Source: Chamaea fasciata (lineage: Eukaryota > Chordata > Aves > Passeriformes > Sylviidae). From it: DNA of 64,000 bases. A program made the position numbers and the translations under genes. The stretch covers positions 111,215,745 through 111,279,744 of the forward strand of contig JARCOQ010000002.1 of NCBI GenBank assembly GCA_029207755.1, in the 5' to 3' direction. Positions 37,291-48,978 of this stretch are shown piece by piece. The stretch's first letter is position 1, and every line of letters starts with the position of its first letter. A model generated the notes under the pieces. That model had not been told where the DNA came from. It searched no databases and worked only from the letters and a program-made list of their open reading frames with translations.

Positions 37291-39603
37291 TATATGTAAG
37301 TCTTACAGCTTTGCATCATAGCTGTGGTTGTGAGGGGAGAATAAACCCTTGAAATCACCCCGAGTGACACAGAGTCAGAGCAGCAACAAAGGAAGGGGCA
37401 AGGGAAGGACCCGCTAGGGGCACAGAAAACAAACCTGAGCCAATTAAAATAGAGACTTCCTCCACCTGGAATAGGCAGCTGATCCATACCAACAAGTCAG
37501 GAAATCAGAGAAAAGGGAGAGAAAAGGAGTTTAAGGTGGAGGTAAATAGAAGTAAGGTAGTACGCTGCAATTGTTGAACTCTGTGACCAAATAATGTTGT
37601 TTTTCCAGACTAATTAGTATTCTATTCATCACAAGTAACACTGAAAAAACAAAACAGAACAAAACAACCCCGAACCCTGACATGCCCTCCACTTCAAGGC
37701 CTGTTTGGCTATTTATAGCCTCTCCATTTTCAGGAGTGCACCGATGGCAGCAGTTCTGCCACAGCCTCGGAGTTTCAGCCGGGCCGTGAGGGGAAGCTGG
37801 CCAAAACACAGCCTCACAAATCCTGCAGCCTCAGCTCTGCCTGGCCCCTTTGGTGGGGGGCATATTTCATCCCAACGCTTTCCTGAGATAAAGGATGCTT
37901 TGTCCAAACCCTGCAATGCAAAGGAGGAGACCTGTCCCCCTGATTTTGGCTCAGACTCTGCTCTCCAGTTCTTGCTCTCCACGGCTGAGCCCATCTGAAG
38001 GCTGCCAAGAGCAGCTGATGGGGAGCCAGGCCAAGGCAGCTGCTCCAGAAATCTCCTTTTACTCCCCTTTTCCCTCTTCACTTCCTTGCACAGCCCTAGA
38101 GATGGTGCACGGGGCCAGCGCAGCTGCTGTGGCAGCGCTTGAAGCTTCATTGTTAAAATAAAACTAAAGAGAGCTCCGAGAAAGGCTGGAATTCTTTCCT
38201 ATCCATACCCCCGGGCCAGAAGTTGGAAAGCATCTTGAGACACAACTGAAAGCAGTACAGAGCTTTATGGATAGAAGCCTGGTGGACCAGCTTCATTTTA
38301 TGAGCATCTTGTACCTCAGAAAAAAGCGGCAGATACTGATTAGGGGCAGTAACACTTCCCAAGGAGAAACAGAACTTGCTACATCTGACTTTTTTACCCG
38401 TAGAACTGATCTCTATCACAAAGGCAATAAGCGTTGCTGTAGACTCTGTGATCTAGGGTATACATATACATATATATATATATATTTTTTTTTCAATGTT
38501 AATCTTTTCTAGGGTGGGAAATGTGCACATAAACACCCCCAGTCTGCAGACCTGTGAAAACCAGTTGCTCAGCATGTCCTGGAGGATAAAATACAGCCGT
38601 GTCTTGACTATGAGGGCAACTACTGTTTTTCAGTGCCCAGAGCACCCCAAAATCTGACTGTGAGCACTGGAATTCATCTTCTTTTTAGTCAGATTTTGGA
38701 GCAGCATCCCAGTCTTCACACCAGGAGGCAGCTTGCCATGGAACCTTAGTAAAGATCACCACAAAATACGCAGCAGCAGTTCTCCTGCAGATGTAATATT
38801 TGGCAACAGGCTGTTTTAGCATTCCAGCTCACTCCAGCCCAGAAAAATCTGACTCCTTTCACCAAATAATTGTTAATTTGAGAGAGCCTCTTATGCTCAC
38901 TTCATTCAGCATTTTGTGTGCTATTCACTTTGGAAAGACATTTTTCTTCTTTCTGCAGATGGAGAATCCTGTAGCCATATAGTTCTGGATGTTATCCCAG
39001 GCCTTTTCTTCTCCCTTCCTCATTCCCCTTCTTCCCTACATCTTCCCCAGACTGAAGCAGACTATGCAGAGATTTGGAGGATTTTTTATTTCATAGTGTG
39101 TTTGAAAAATAGGAGTGACTCAGGGGATACAAAACATATGCAAAGATGTGATGATTTCAACCATAAAATTTTGAAACCCAATGCCTTCTCATTCCATGCC
39201 TGCATTAATTTGGTTAAACAAGTTACCAGCATTATCTGTATTCCAGCTATTCCTACAGATGCCTTCCCATCTCAATTCCCAAGAAAGAGCACAAATAAGA
39301 ACACGCATTTTCATTTGTTATTGAATCTACCTGTGCCCATCTCAGATTTCCCAAGGTCATTTCCTGAGACTTCCCTTTGTAATGTTTGTATTCCAGGTGC
39401 ATTTTAATATTTAAAAAGAAAAAATAAGTGAGAAACCATTTACCCATCACCTTCACATCCCTCACTTAATGCCCTCCTCACTCAATTCTTTGAGTATTGT
39501 ATTCAACCTTGCTAAAGAACAGGGACAAACAATTTTTTGTCCAGTTAACTGACTCTGAAACAAAACAGCTTTTGCTTTCAACTTTTCTTTTTTTTCCTTT
39601 TTT

Positions 39604-39639
<36 letters not shown>

Positions 39640-41557
39640 TATAGAAAATTGCAAACCAACCAATCTAGGGGAGAAAAATGAGACTAAATGAAAGGGGGAG
39701 AATGTCCCAGAAGGACAAAGAGTCAAGAAAATACTTTTTACTAGAGCACAAGTGATTTTTAACAATGTTACTGACATTGTCTAGCTCTGACTTTTGGACT
39801 GCCACGCACGAACTGTGATCCTCCAAGGAATGCAATCAGACATGTCCAGCATCTGCAGCAGGAATCTTTCTTGGTCAGTCCCTGAGAGCCTGGCTTGCAT
39901 GCCATGGCCACAATGCTGTTCTCACCCATTGAAAATCATGCAGTGCAGGTATTGAAAACCATCCTATCAGCACACAGAACACACCTCCTCCTCCTCCCTC
40001 TCCAAATTCCAAAAAAATAAAAGATTTATCAAATGAAATCAGTATTGCTTCTGGAGGTAGTTACTCCCACGCACCTCTACAGTTTCCCCCTTTCAGAAAC
40101 AACTTTCCTCTGAAAGGACATGCCCAGATGCCCAGAAGCCAGGACAGTCAAAGCTCCAGCCTTTGTTTTCCTTATTTGTCATGTTCCCTTATTTTCACCA
40201 ACTGGATAAATTCCTTTCCTTTTCTCTCTTGTTACAAATGCCCTGTCACAAAGGCAAGATATGAGCAGCAGGGAATGGAGATTGAATTGTGGCTGGTCCC
40301 TGTCCCAGGCTCCCTGTGCTGCATAAGGAGGTAGAAAAGAGGGCAGAATGAAAAGAAAAAACAATGATTTTGAATTTACCAGTGACCACTACCTGAGGGA
40401 GAAGAGGGAAATGCAGACCAGCAGGTTGCTCTTTAGGAACACACCTGTTAAGCTGGTCATGGTGGGAACCCTGCCTAAATGCCTCAAAATTTGGGTAGGA
40501 AAGAGAGGACCTGAAGGTGGGTACCATTAGGGCAAAAATCACTAGGCACTGAAAGGACAAAAAATATGGTACTCCCATGTTTTCCTCCCTATTTTTAAGC
40601 GCTGTAGTTGGCAATCAGTAATTTAAAATAGAGCGTGAGCTACACTGTAAGGGCTTGCAGTGTGTGCCAGGCACTCCCTGCTGCTGGGATTTAAATGTCA
40701 AGGGTGGCTCCATTGTGTCTTAGCAGGAACAAAAGTCACAGCGAGGAGGAGTTGTGGAGTCTGCTGCAGCCCCAAAACAGCTGCCTGCTCATTCCCCCCG
40801 AGTTGGGATGGGGGAGAGAACCAGAAGGGTAACAGTGAGAAAACTCCTGGGTTGAGATAAAGACAGCCCAACAGGGAAAGCTGCTCATGGAAACAAAGCA
40901 AAACACAAAATTCATTCCCCACTTGCCATGGCAGGCAGGAGTTCAGCCACCCCCAGGCCAGCAGGGTTTCATCACAGGTAACAGTGACTTGGAAAGACAA
41001 ACTAAGCACTCCAAACATCTCCCCCTTTCTCCTCGTTTCCCCCCCAGTTCTCTATGCTGAGCATGGCCCCGTGTGGTGTGGGACATCCCTGGGGTCCTGG
41101 CTGTGTCCCCTCCCCTCTCCTTGTGCCCCCCCAGCCCCCTCCCTGGGCTGAGGGGCAGAAAAGGTCCACAGCTAAAACACCCCTGTGCTACCACCACTGC
41201 CTCCAACACAAACCCGAAACACAGCCCCACACCAGCCACTGTGGAGAAAATTAACTCTACCCCAGCCCAAGTCAGCACAGTCACAGGAAATGTATCTTTG
41301 TTGCAGTGAGATATCGTTTCCCAAGGAAGCAGGACAAATCCTGGCAGTCACAAATGAGCAAAGCATGGCCTGACTCTCTGTGTGCAGCCATGGCCTCCTG
41401 GTGTGGTGTTGGAACCCTGGGCACTGAGAATTTTCAACCTTCCGTGCTGACAGGCACTGACCCCCAAGAACACACTGCATTTAACCTGAGGCCATGGAGG
41501 AGGCTTCCAAAATTGAGTGACAGCACTGGGATTGTGGGTGTGAAGTTTGAATAGAAG
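37291..41557. other. Non-coding; simple repeats and a GC-richer block
   Basis: No gene is recognised. A GC-richer block at 37,690-38,170 begins with CTATTTATAG (37,709-37,718), which fits the MEF2 site. A (TA)n lies at 38,459-38,484 and a T run of nearly 50 bp at 39,583-39,636. The frames in 40,660-41,480 are short and show no family. Confidence 0.45.
39583..39636. repeat. Long T-rich homopolymer tract
   Basis: TTTTCTTTTTTTTCC leads into a 31-base uninterrupted T run. It may be the A-tail of a minus-strand retroposon, but no body is recognised next to it. Confidence 0.92.
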
Positions 41558-41965
41558 TGTGTGATATCACAGGGTGGAAAACTTAGAGTTTAAGGTTTTA
41601 GAATATAGTAACATATATATAGGGCAAGATGGAGGTTTTAGGGCATAGGCCAAGTCCTTCTTTTTCACCTTCGTCTTCATGGGTCTGGGTGGTATTTTGT
41701 AATTGGGTAGAAAAGTCCCCATTGAGGACCGTGGGTGGTTGGTTATTGGGTTAAAAGTAAAAATAATTTAGGTGTCATTTCTCAGTTGGACAGTTTGTGC
41801 TTAAAAGGCCTTGGAGAGAGAGAGATAGGGGCCATTTTTTTTAGTTTGTTAGCTAGAAGTGCTGTAGAACTCACAGTTTGTGAGACTGAAATGTAGATAA
41901 GGATTAATAAACCTCTGAGTCCAAACAAGAAATACTGTCTCGTGCATTTAATCCCAACCCTGGCA
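41558..41965 (+). mobile_element. Solo LTR of an endogenous retrovirus (408 bp)
   Basis: The segment begins TGTGTGATATCACA and ends CCAACCCTGGCA, so it has TG...CA ends. A TATA-like CTTAAAAGG lies at about 41,800 and an AATAAA at 41,906-41,911, about 105 bp apart and followed by a U5-like tail, which fixes the plus orientation. The 5-bp flanks AGAAG (41,553-41,557) and AAAAG (41,966-41,970) match at four of five positions, as an old target duplication would. No internal sequence is attached. Confidence 0.8.
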
Positions 41966-44900
41966 AAAAGAAGATAAAAAGCAACAATGCAGGACAGAGG
42001 GAATAATTCATCCATTTATAGGAAGCCAGTGTGCGTCCAAGACTGGAGAAAGGATCTGTGTGGAAAATAACTCGCAGCTATTTTAATAAAAGCTTGGTTC
42101 GGTACTTGCTGAGCTCTATGCTGATGGAAAAACAACCGTGTTCCTCCTGCGTGCTGCCCACCAAGGAGCACAGCAAGGAAACACAGGATACCTAATAATG
42201 GTTTCCTTGACCTCGAGGTTTAATAGCAAAGAACAGCTTTTTTAAATGTATTATGCAGCCCTTTTCTGTAGTCCTGCCTTTTAAATTTCTTCAGGCATAT
42301 TTATCTGCAGCTACTCCATTGATTTCAATGCTGGGGAAAGGTGTCAGAGGAATAGCTCCAGAAAATTGGAGAGCGGTAATTGTGTTGCCTTTCCCTCAGC
42401 GCAAGATCAATGACTACCCAAAGGATGGATGAGAACCATCAGTGTCAACGAGGGGGACTCACTGCCCCGGCTCACATGTTCCTTCACTTCCTACCTGAGA
42501 TAAAAAAGAAGAATCTCAGGGAAAGTCTGGCAACCAGGTTATTTTCTCAGGCCTCGTTTGCTGATGTCTGCGTGCTCAGCTCAGCTGCTGGAGTTTGCTC
42601 CAGGGAGTCAGGCCCTGGGTTTGCTTTTGGCAGTCAGGGAACATTCATGGGTTTTTTCCAACAGCAGCACAGGAATTTTCTGGAATTCACTTGAAATGCA
42701 AATTGCTTCCATTCCCCTAAATATTTTAGTAATGGAAACGAGTATCAGAAAATAGCTCATTCTTATAATTTGTAGAATTTTCTCAGGTAATTATAACAAA
42801 GATTCCTGTACCTGATCAGTCAGTTTTGATCTTTCACTGTTTAGACAAGCATCCATTGAAACAAGTCAGTTTTGTGCTGCTGTGGCCTCACTCATGCAGA
42901 GTTTCCTGAACAAGTCAGAAGAGAGAGAAATCCTCTCCTTCACGAAACAAGAAAGTGCTGCTATTGAATCAGAAATTAGGAAATGTTTTTGAAATGGTAA
43001 TTTGATTTTACATTTTGTTTTGACATTCTTTTTTTCTTCTTCTTCTTTTAAATGTATTGCAAAAACCTTTCCTGAGATACACATTTTTAATCTTAGGAAA
43101 ACAGTTACCTTTTGTTCTGGTTACTCCTCAGGAGAGCCAAAGGTGAATTTATAAGAATAGTATATAACATATATAAAATCAGCTCTTAGTTACAGTACAT
43201 TTAAAAGACCAAAGCCGTCCGATATGCATCACACATGCACACAGGATCAGTTCACTTTTTAAAGTACATGATTTGTTTCGTTTCACTTAGCTGGCTGTCC
43301 TCCAAAAGAAACATAATTTTGTACATTAAAATACCTCAACCGTATTAAAATACAGCTCAACATTCTGGCCCCACTGAATCCAATGGCAGATTTCCACGCC
43401 AGATCATAAAAGCATCAATATGTCATTTTCAGGTAGGAAAAAAAAATCCAGCCAGCCTTTAACAAGCTAAGCTAAAAGCAGCTCTGTTTTAATTCAGATG
43501 CTTTTAGGGACCAAGAAGTTGGGGGCGGGGGGGGGGGGGGAAGGGGGGGGGGGAAGGAAAAAAAAAAAAAAAAAGCAAAAAAGAGTGAATACTAATGCAT
43601 CAGGTTTATGCCATGTGGCAAGGTGATGAACAAAGCCGCTTGTGTCTGCGGCTGGGGTTGAACTGCCATAAATTCCGCTCATTCACATCCACTGGAGATG
43701 CTCTGCAGGGGCATTCCCTGGGAAAAGGGGAGGGGAGTGTGTCTCTGTGGGACTGGCCTGATGATGACATCTCCTTCTCCAGAGGTATCAGTTTATTAGG
43801 AAGGCAGACAGTGTGAAAATGCCGAAATAAGCAAAGAAAGGTCAGAGGGGTAGGCAGGAGTTGATGAGGAGAGAAAAAACCTCTCCTAGGTCTCTAGCCC
43901 GGCCAAGCAGAGATGTAAAAACCCACAGATATTTAAGGTCTGGCCTGGCAGTGAGGGAAGGGAATTTCACTCCAGAGGACAGAACGATGTTGGCTAATCA
44001 CAACCAGGCGAGATGCAGTGAAGTGAAGTGAAGGGGAGGCTCCTGGAGAAGTTTTTGGAAATGCCGGTATTTGGGAGTTATTCGGAGCAGGTCTGGGCAC
44101 AGCCTTGAGCATTGCAGCTTTGGCAGCCTCAGCAGCCACTGGGACACAGAAGGCAAGGAGGGTGGGTTGGGGAGGGGATGGGGGCAGAGGCAGAAGCAGT
44201 TTGGATTAACCCTTTGCCTTTCCTAATGAGCAGCCGTCCGTGGGTTTCTGCATCTTTATGGTTTGCTCTGAGAGCAAACACACAGGCTGGCCTAATAAAG
44301 GGGAAAAAAAAACCCCAACACAGGAGAACACCCCATATTTGGGCACTGAAGAGAAGACCAGTTATTAAACATAGCAGAGGTGACAGAAAAAGGCATTTTG
44401 AAGCGGCCCAGGCTGTCCTGCTGTAAAAGCTGCCGGGTTTGCTCTGCGACTGTGCCCGAGGCACCACTGGCAGGCTGAGCCTCCGAAGCTCATTGTGGGC
44501 TGCTTGGCAGTGACAGGAGGTTTCTGGCAGGTAAACAAAGCTCTGGTGGTTGGCAGGCCTCTGTGGAGACTGTGGAAGCAGGAGATGTGAAAAGAAGGAT
44601 GATTTTGGATCAGCTGAAGTCACAGGTCTGTGCGTGCAGACGAGCTGCAGGTCACCCTGTGGTGGGGGAGAGCTGCTCCCAGGGATGCCAGCAGGAGCAG
44701 GGTGAGACATCCACTCTCCACGGAGCCAGGGCTAGGTCATCAAGGGTTCTTAAGAAGCAAAATAAAAAGAGAGAAGTCCAACAATGGCTCTTCCAAAGTA
44801 GCTGATGTACCTTGAAATCAGTTATGAAAGCACCCTTCATTTTATGTAACAAAACCTTTTACTTTAATCTCATTTCAAAGTGCCCGGGGTATAAAAGAAT

Positions 44901-47900
44901 GAGCTCTTCTAAACTCTGATTAATGTGTCAGATTTCATGGCAGCTTCATTGGGTATTTAAGTCCAGTTAATTTCTTACAAGGTAAGAAAATTTCCAGTGA
45001 CACTGGATTCCCTTTATTCCCCTACAGGCACACGGTGCCCAGTCTGTGCTCTCTCAGAAAGAGTTTAGAACATGTGTAAAACAAAATCTCCTGCAGATTT
45101 GTGGGGGAGGAGGCAATCTTCGGTTGGAAATGATGATTTTTTTGTGAAAGGCAGCCTTTCCACCAGCTGAACCCTGACTCAGTGGTAGTCACCATCCTCA
45201 GCTGGCTGAAGAACCCCTCCTGGATGTGGGTGTATCATTGCCTCTGCGTTATTTTTCTGACTGATATCACGGGAGAGGTTTGGAGTTTCATCACTGAGTA
45301 AAGCAGGCTGCTGTTAGGCTCCTGGATACCCAGCACTCCAGTTTTTTCCATTTGCTGTCCTTTTTGAGATGCTCAGATAAAAGTCTGCACGAAGCAGGTA
45401 AGAATCCTCAGCATTTACCTTAATGAAGCCCATCAAGAGGACCAAGCCCAGTTTGGCCAGTAAACCCTGGATAAAAGGATGGTTTGAATTCCAAGTCAGG
45501 AAGCCGTTCAGCCTGCAACAACGCTGAATACAAAAGGTCTAAGCTCTCTCCTGTTAATGAGCATATGCATCTAGAGGCAGAGCAGTGCTACCTGCCACAC
45601 TGACTGCTGCTAATGAAATGATTAAAAGCTGTTCTCTTCTCTTCTGTCCATATTAACATTCTGAAGGAAATTCCTTTAGTAAATGAAATCTCAAGTGAAA
45701 TGATTGTTGGAGGGTGTAGGTTGTTAAAGTTCATTGGAAATCTGCTAAAATGGGGGTAGAGTTGAAAATATTTTTAATTAATTTAGGGTCAAATTGTCCC
45801 CGGGATGTCAGAATGGTCTCTCACTGTACCCCCCAAAACTACACTTCCAGGAGACGGGTGAGAAAGGTGTCAGGATTCACAGGATAACAAGTGGCAGGAG
45901 GTAATTAGCAGCTCCACTTGTGAGGATGTAGCAGGGAGAGCAGCACACAAACAGTCTCACCAGCAGAAGGGGAGCCAGCACTGACAGCTGGGCTGTGTCT
46001 GCTCAGGTTACCACGGGCTCCTTGCTTCAAAGCCTGTCAGTAACACTCAGGGTGCCAGAAGCCTCCCAGAGCTGATTTGGGCTCACAGCACTCACCAGCC
46101 CCTTGGGTTGACCACAGCAATGCAAAATAAGAGCCTTGAAATGGTAACGAGCTGCAGACCTGACACTGTCTGCAGCCACGGGGCTCTCAGTGTGTCAGGG
46201 GATGCGGCTGAGAAAGGGCCTTTTTCTTGCAAGAGAGCCGGTGAAATGATGGAAAACAGGAACTAAAACTGACCTTTCATCCCCCAGTACAGCCAACACT
46301 GCCCCATCTCCTCCAGGTATAAAGTGATGAGATGAGTGGGTACAGACTGCAGAAATTAAGCTCATCCATCACGCACGTTTGCGAGCTGAGGGAAAGGTGA
46401 TTAAAACGCCTAGATTTTTTAGAGATTTGATGAAAGTAGCTAATCTCACATTGCAGGATGGATTCTGGGTTACCCTGGGAGCCTGCCTGAGCTGCAGCCC
46501 AGCGTTGCGTTGAGGAAGGAGCAAAGAGCAACGCCTGTCCCATGGCAGGCAGGGAGTGCTCCCATCCTGTTGTCCCTTACCCAGATAACATATTAATCAT
46601 TCAGGCTTTACAGAACAGAAGGAATTGACTTGCCTTGCACTGATTATTGGGATATGCTAATGAGTTCTCAGTCATAGCTAGATAATTGCAGGAAGCATCT
46701 GAGACCTTAAGAATTGCATCTCTAAAACCAGATGTTTAGATAATGAGGTCCTCAAGAAACCCAGCTAACAGTAATTAAACAGATAACAAATTTAACATTT
46801 AACAGCACCAATTAGTGTTTTTTTTTTTCCCTTTGCAAATTACCACTAAATTAGAAATCGCCATTTCTTTGCCCTGTGGCTATTTTTTAAACTCAAAATG
46901 ACAATGGGGGGAAAAAATATGGCATCTCACAAAGCCTTTACTCCTCTCTGTTTTCACTGTGGGTCCAAAGCAGGGGAAGGAGGGAAGGCAAATAAATGTC
47001 TCTGAATTAGAAGTAAAGTGATGAGTACTGGGACACAGAGAGGGGTATGTGGAGAAGATCAAATAAGAAATTTCAGGAATGTATTAAAGAACTGCAGTAA
47101 ATTGGATGGTGGTGACTCTAAGAGAACAAGATCTAAATGTTCCCTATAGGAATTACCAGTGCTTGACAACAAATCCATCCTCAACAGGCAAAGGTGATTG
47201 CACAGAGAGAGAAGTCAGGGACCCCTCTGAGCCTGGAGAAGCTGCAATACACATCAGGGCACCTGCTTGGCAACAGGGTTTTAAATCCCTGCCCCAAAAT
47301 ACACATACTTGCCCTGGTAAAGCTGGACGGTGGCCATGGGAGAGCAGGAATATAAAAATTCAGATTTAAATTCAGAATATATCAACATTACAAGGACAAA
47401 GAACAGCATTAACACTGCTCTCTATCGACAGATGAAAGCAAAACTCAGCAAACATGACTTGCAATTTTTTTTTTTCCATTTCTGTGGCTGTCTAATACTC
47501 TTGGGACACCTCTGAGATGTTATTATATCATTGGGAGTTCTTACTGGAGAAAGTAACAAACCTAGGGAATTTCAGGAATGAGGGAAAGGCTGTGCTGAAC
47601 AATGGATTGGAGATTTTTGCTGCCAAGTATCCCACAGAGGATGAGAAAGAAGCAAACACAGGCCCCTGAGTTAAGGTTTGAGTACAGCAGGGACTGTTAA
47701 TTAATGCCTTCAGCATGTCATGATCCACATTTGCTGAAATGGGAATATCAAGAGGGAATATCATGTGCAGCCTGCACACTGGCAGCATTTGTACCAGCTG
47801 TGGAGAGCTCACTCAAGGATTTAACGTGCACGGACAGAGGCTCTCTTCTCTTCAATTTATCCCTTCCACCAGCCCAGGATGTCACCCTGCTTGTTATCAG

Positions 47901-48515
47901 ACTGAATGGGGAGGGAGGTTTGGGGTACAATCCTCCCACTCCACCCCCAGGTCCTGTAATTTCTTCTGTTTTTATACTGAGTTTGGCTTCCTATTCAGTC
48001 TTCCCCCATTTTATTATTGTCAGAGTCAGCCTGTGTGTTTCCATACATTCCTCAGGGGATGTTATTTCCCTAACCTGTGCAGTGTCTGCGGGGTCAGGGC
48101 ACTGCACGTTCATCACCTCAAACTTTCCTTGAAACTTTTTGGGTTTTTCTCCTTTTATTCCTGTTTCTGCAGCTGCCCAATTTTCAAATACAGTGGTAAC
48201 TCAGCTGCTTTCCTGCCTCTGTTTCTTCCTTTAGATCCTGTTCCCTTTTACTATCATTCTTCAGGGACTGACAAGCAGCTCTCGGGTGGCTGCCTAATAT
48301 TTTACAAATAATTTCATTCTCCTCCTGTATGTGATCCCTGGACACCTTTGGGTATTCCCCCACAGCTTTCCAGCCATGCCAGCCATCACTTTTCTGAGGG
48401 TTCAGGACTTGGATTCCTTCCCTGCTTTTGTAAGGAATCAGGGATATCACCTGCCATCCTGCCCACCCTGCTGATTTGTTATGCATTAGTGGTTTCTGAT
48501 TGCTAGAAGTTTCAC
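41966..48515. other. Non-coding; candidate conserved blocks
   Basis: No gene is recognised. Motif-dense AT-rich blocks lie at about 42,210-42,340, 45,540-45,720 and 46,560-46,830. A G/A run lies at 43,521-43,574. Overlapping plus-strand frames at 47,704-48,311 and a minus-strand 100-codon frame at 48,184-48,486 match no family I know. Confidence 0.4.
43521..43574. repeat. Poly-G followed by poly-A run
   Basis: G runs of 5, 14 and 11 bases are split by C and AA, then GGAAGG leads into about 17 A. The G part meets the G-quadruplex pattern. Assembly of such a run is error-prone. Confidence 0.9.
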
Positions 48516-48978
48516 CATCAAGGGTATTAGCAGAAGAAGGTTAAATAGGAATTTGTAAAAGTGGGACTTAACAAAATTTGATGGCAAGGGTCACTCTATT
48601 ACTTACTGCACTGATGAAGCACACAAAGGAAAATTGAGTTGAAATTGATTTAGAATGATTTACACACAGACTGAAGATGCAAAAGGTTAAGGGCAACCAT
48701 CCCATTGATCAGAGAGAACCCTCTTGCTTTCTTAAACTTTAAAATAAAAGCTTATTGATAAAGCTTGATAAAGCTTAGATGAGCTAGGTCCAATCTTAGT
48801 CTCAGGCTTCATCAAGAGTTTTTATGTAAAAAACTTTATTTAGCAGCACTTAATCATCAACTAAACATTCATGGAGTGAATCAATAGGATTTACTACAGT
48901 CACAATCGTGGTTTAGTTATAGATCTGAGATCGCAATGTTTATACTATACTTGCTATAGGGATTTAAATCAATTAACA
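48516..48978 (-). mobile_element. Old LTR-like element, minus strand (pair member A)
   Basis: On the minus strand it starts TGTTAATTGATTT and runs to CCCTTGATG. It is related to the plus-strand element at 53,214-53,557. Shared words in order include AATTGATT, AATCCTATTGA, TTAGTTGATGATTA, GTGTAAATCAT, TTGTGTGCTTCATC and TAAGTAATAGAGT. Each copy therefore supports the other as a repeat, and the start of one aligns with the start of the other. Similarity seems to continue a few bases past the end (GTG..CTT), hinting that some internal sequence remains. The family is not named; ERVL-like is a guess. Confidence 0.6.

Noticed and set aside
47704..48311. Overlapping 142- and 190-codon plus-strand frames
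   Set aside because: Two frames over the same T/C-rich sequence, with no family resemblance.
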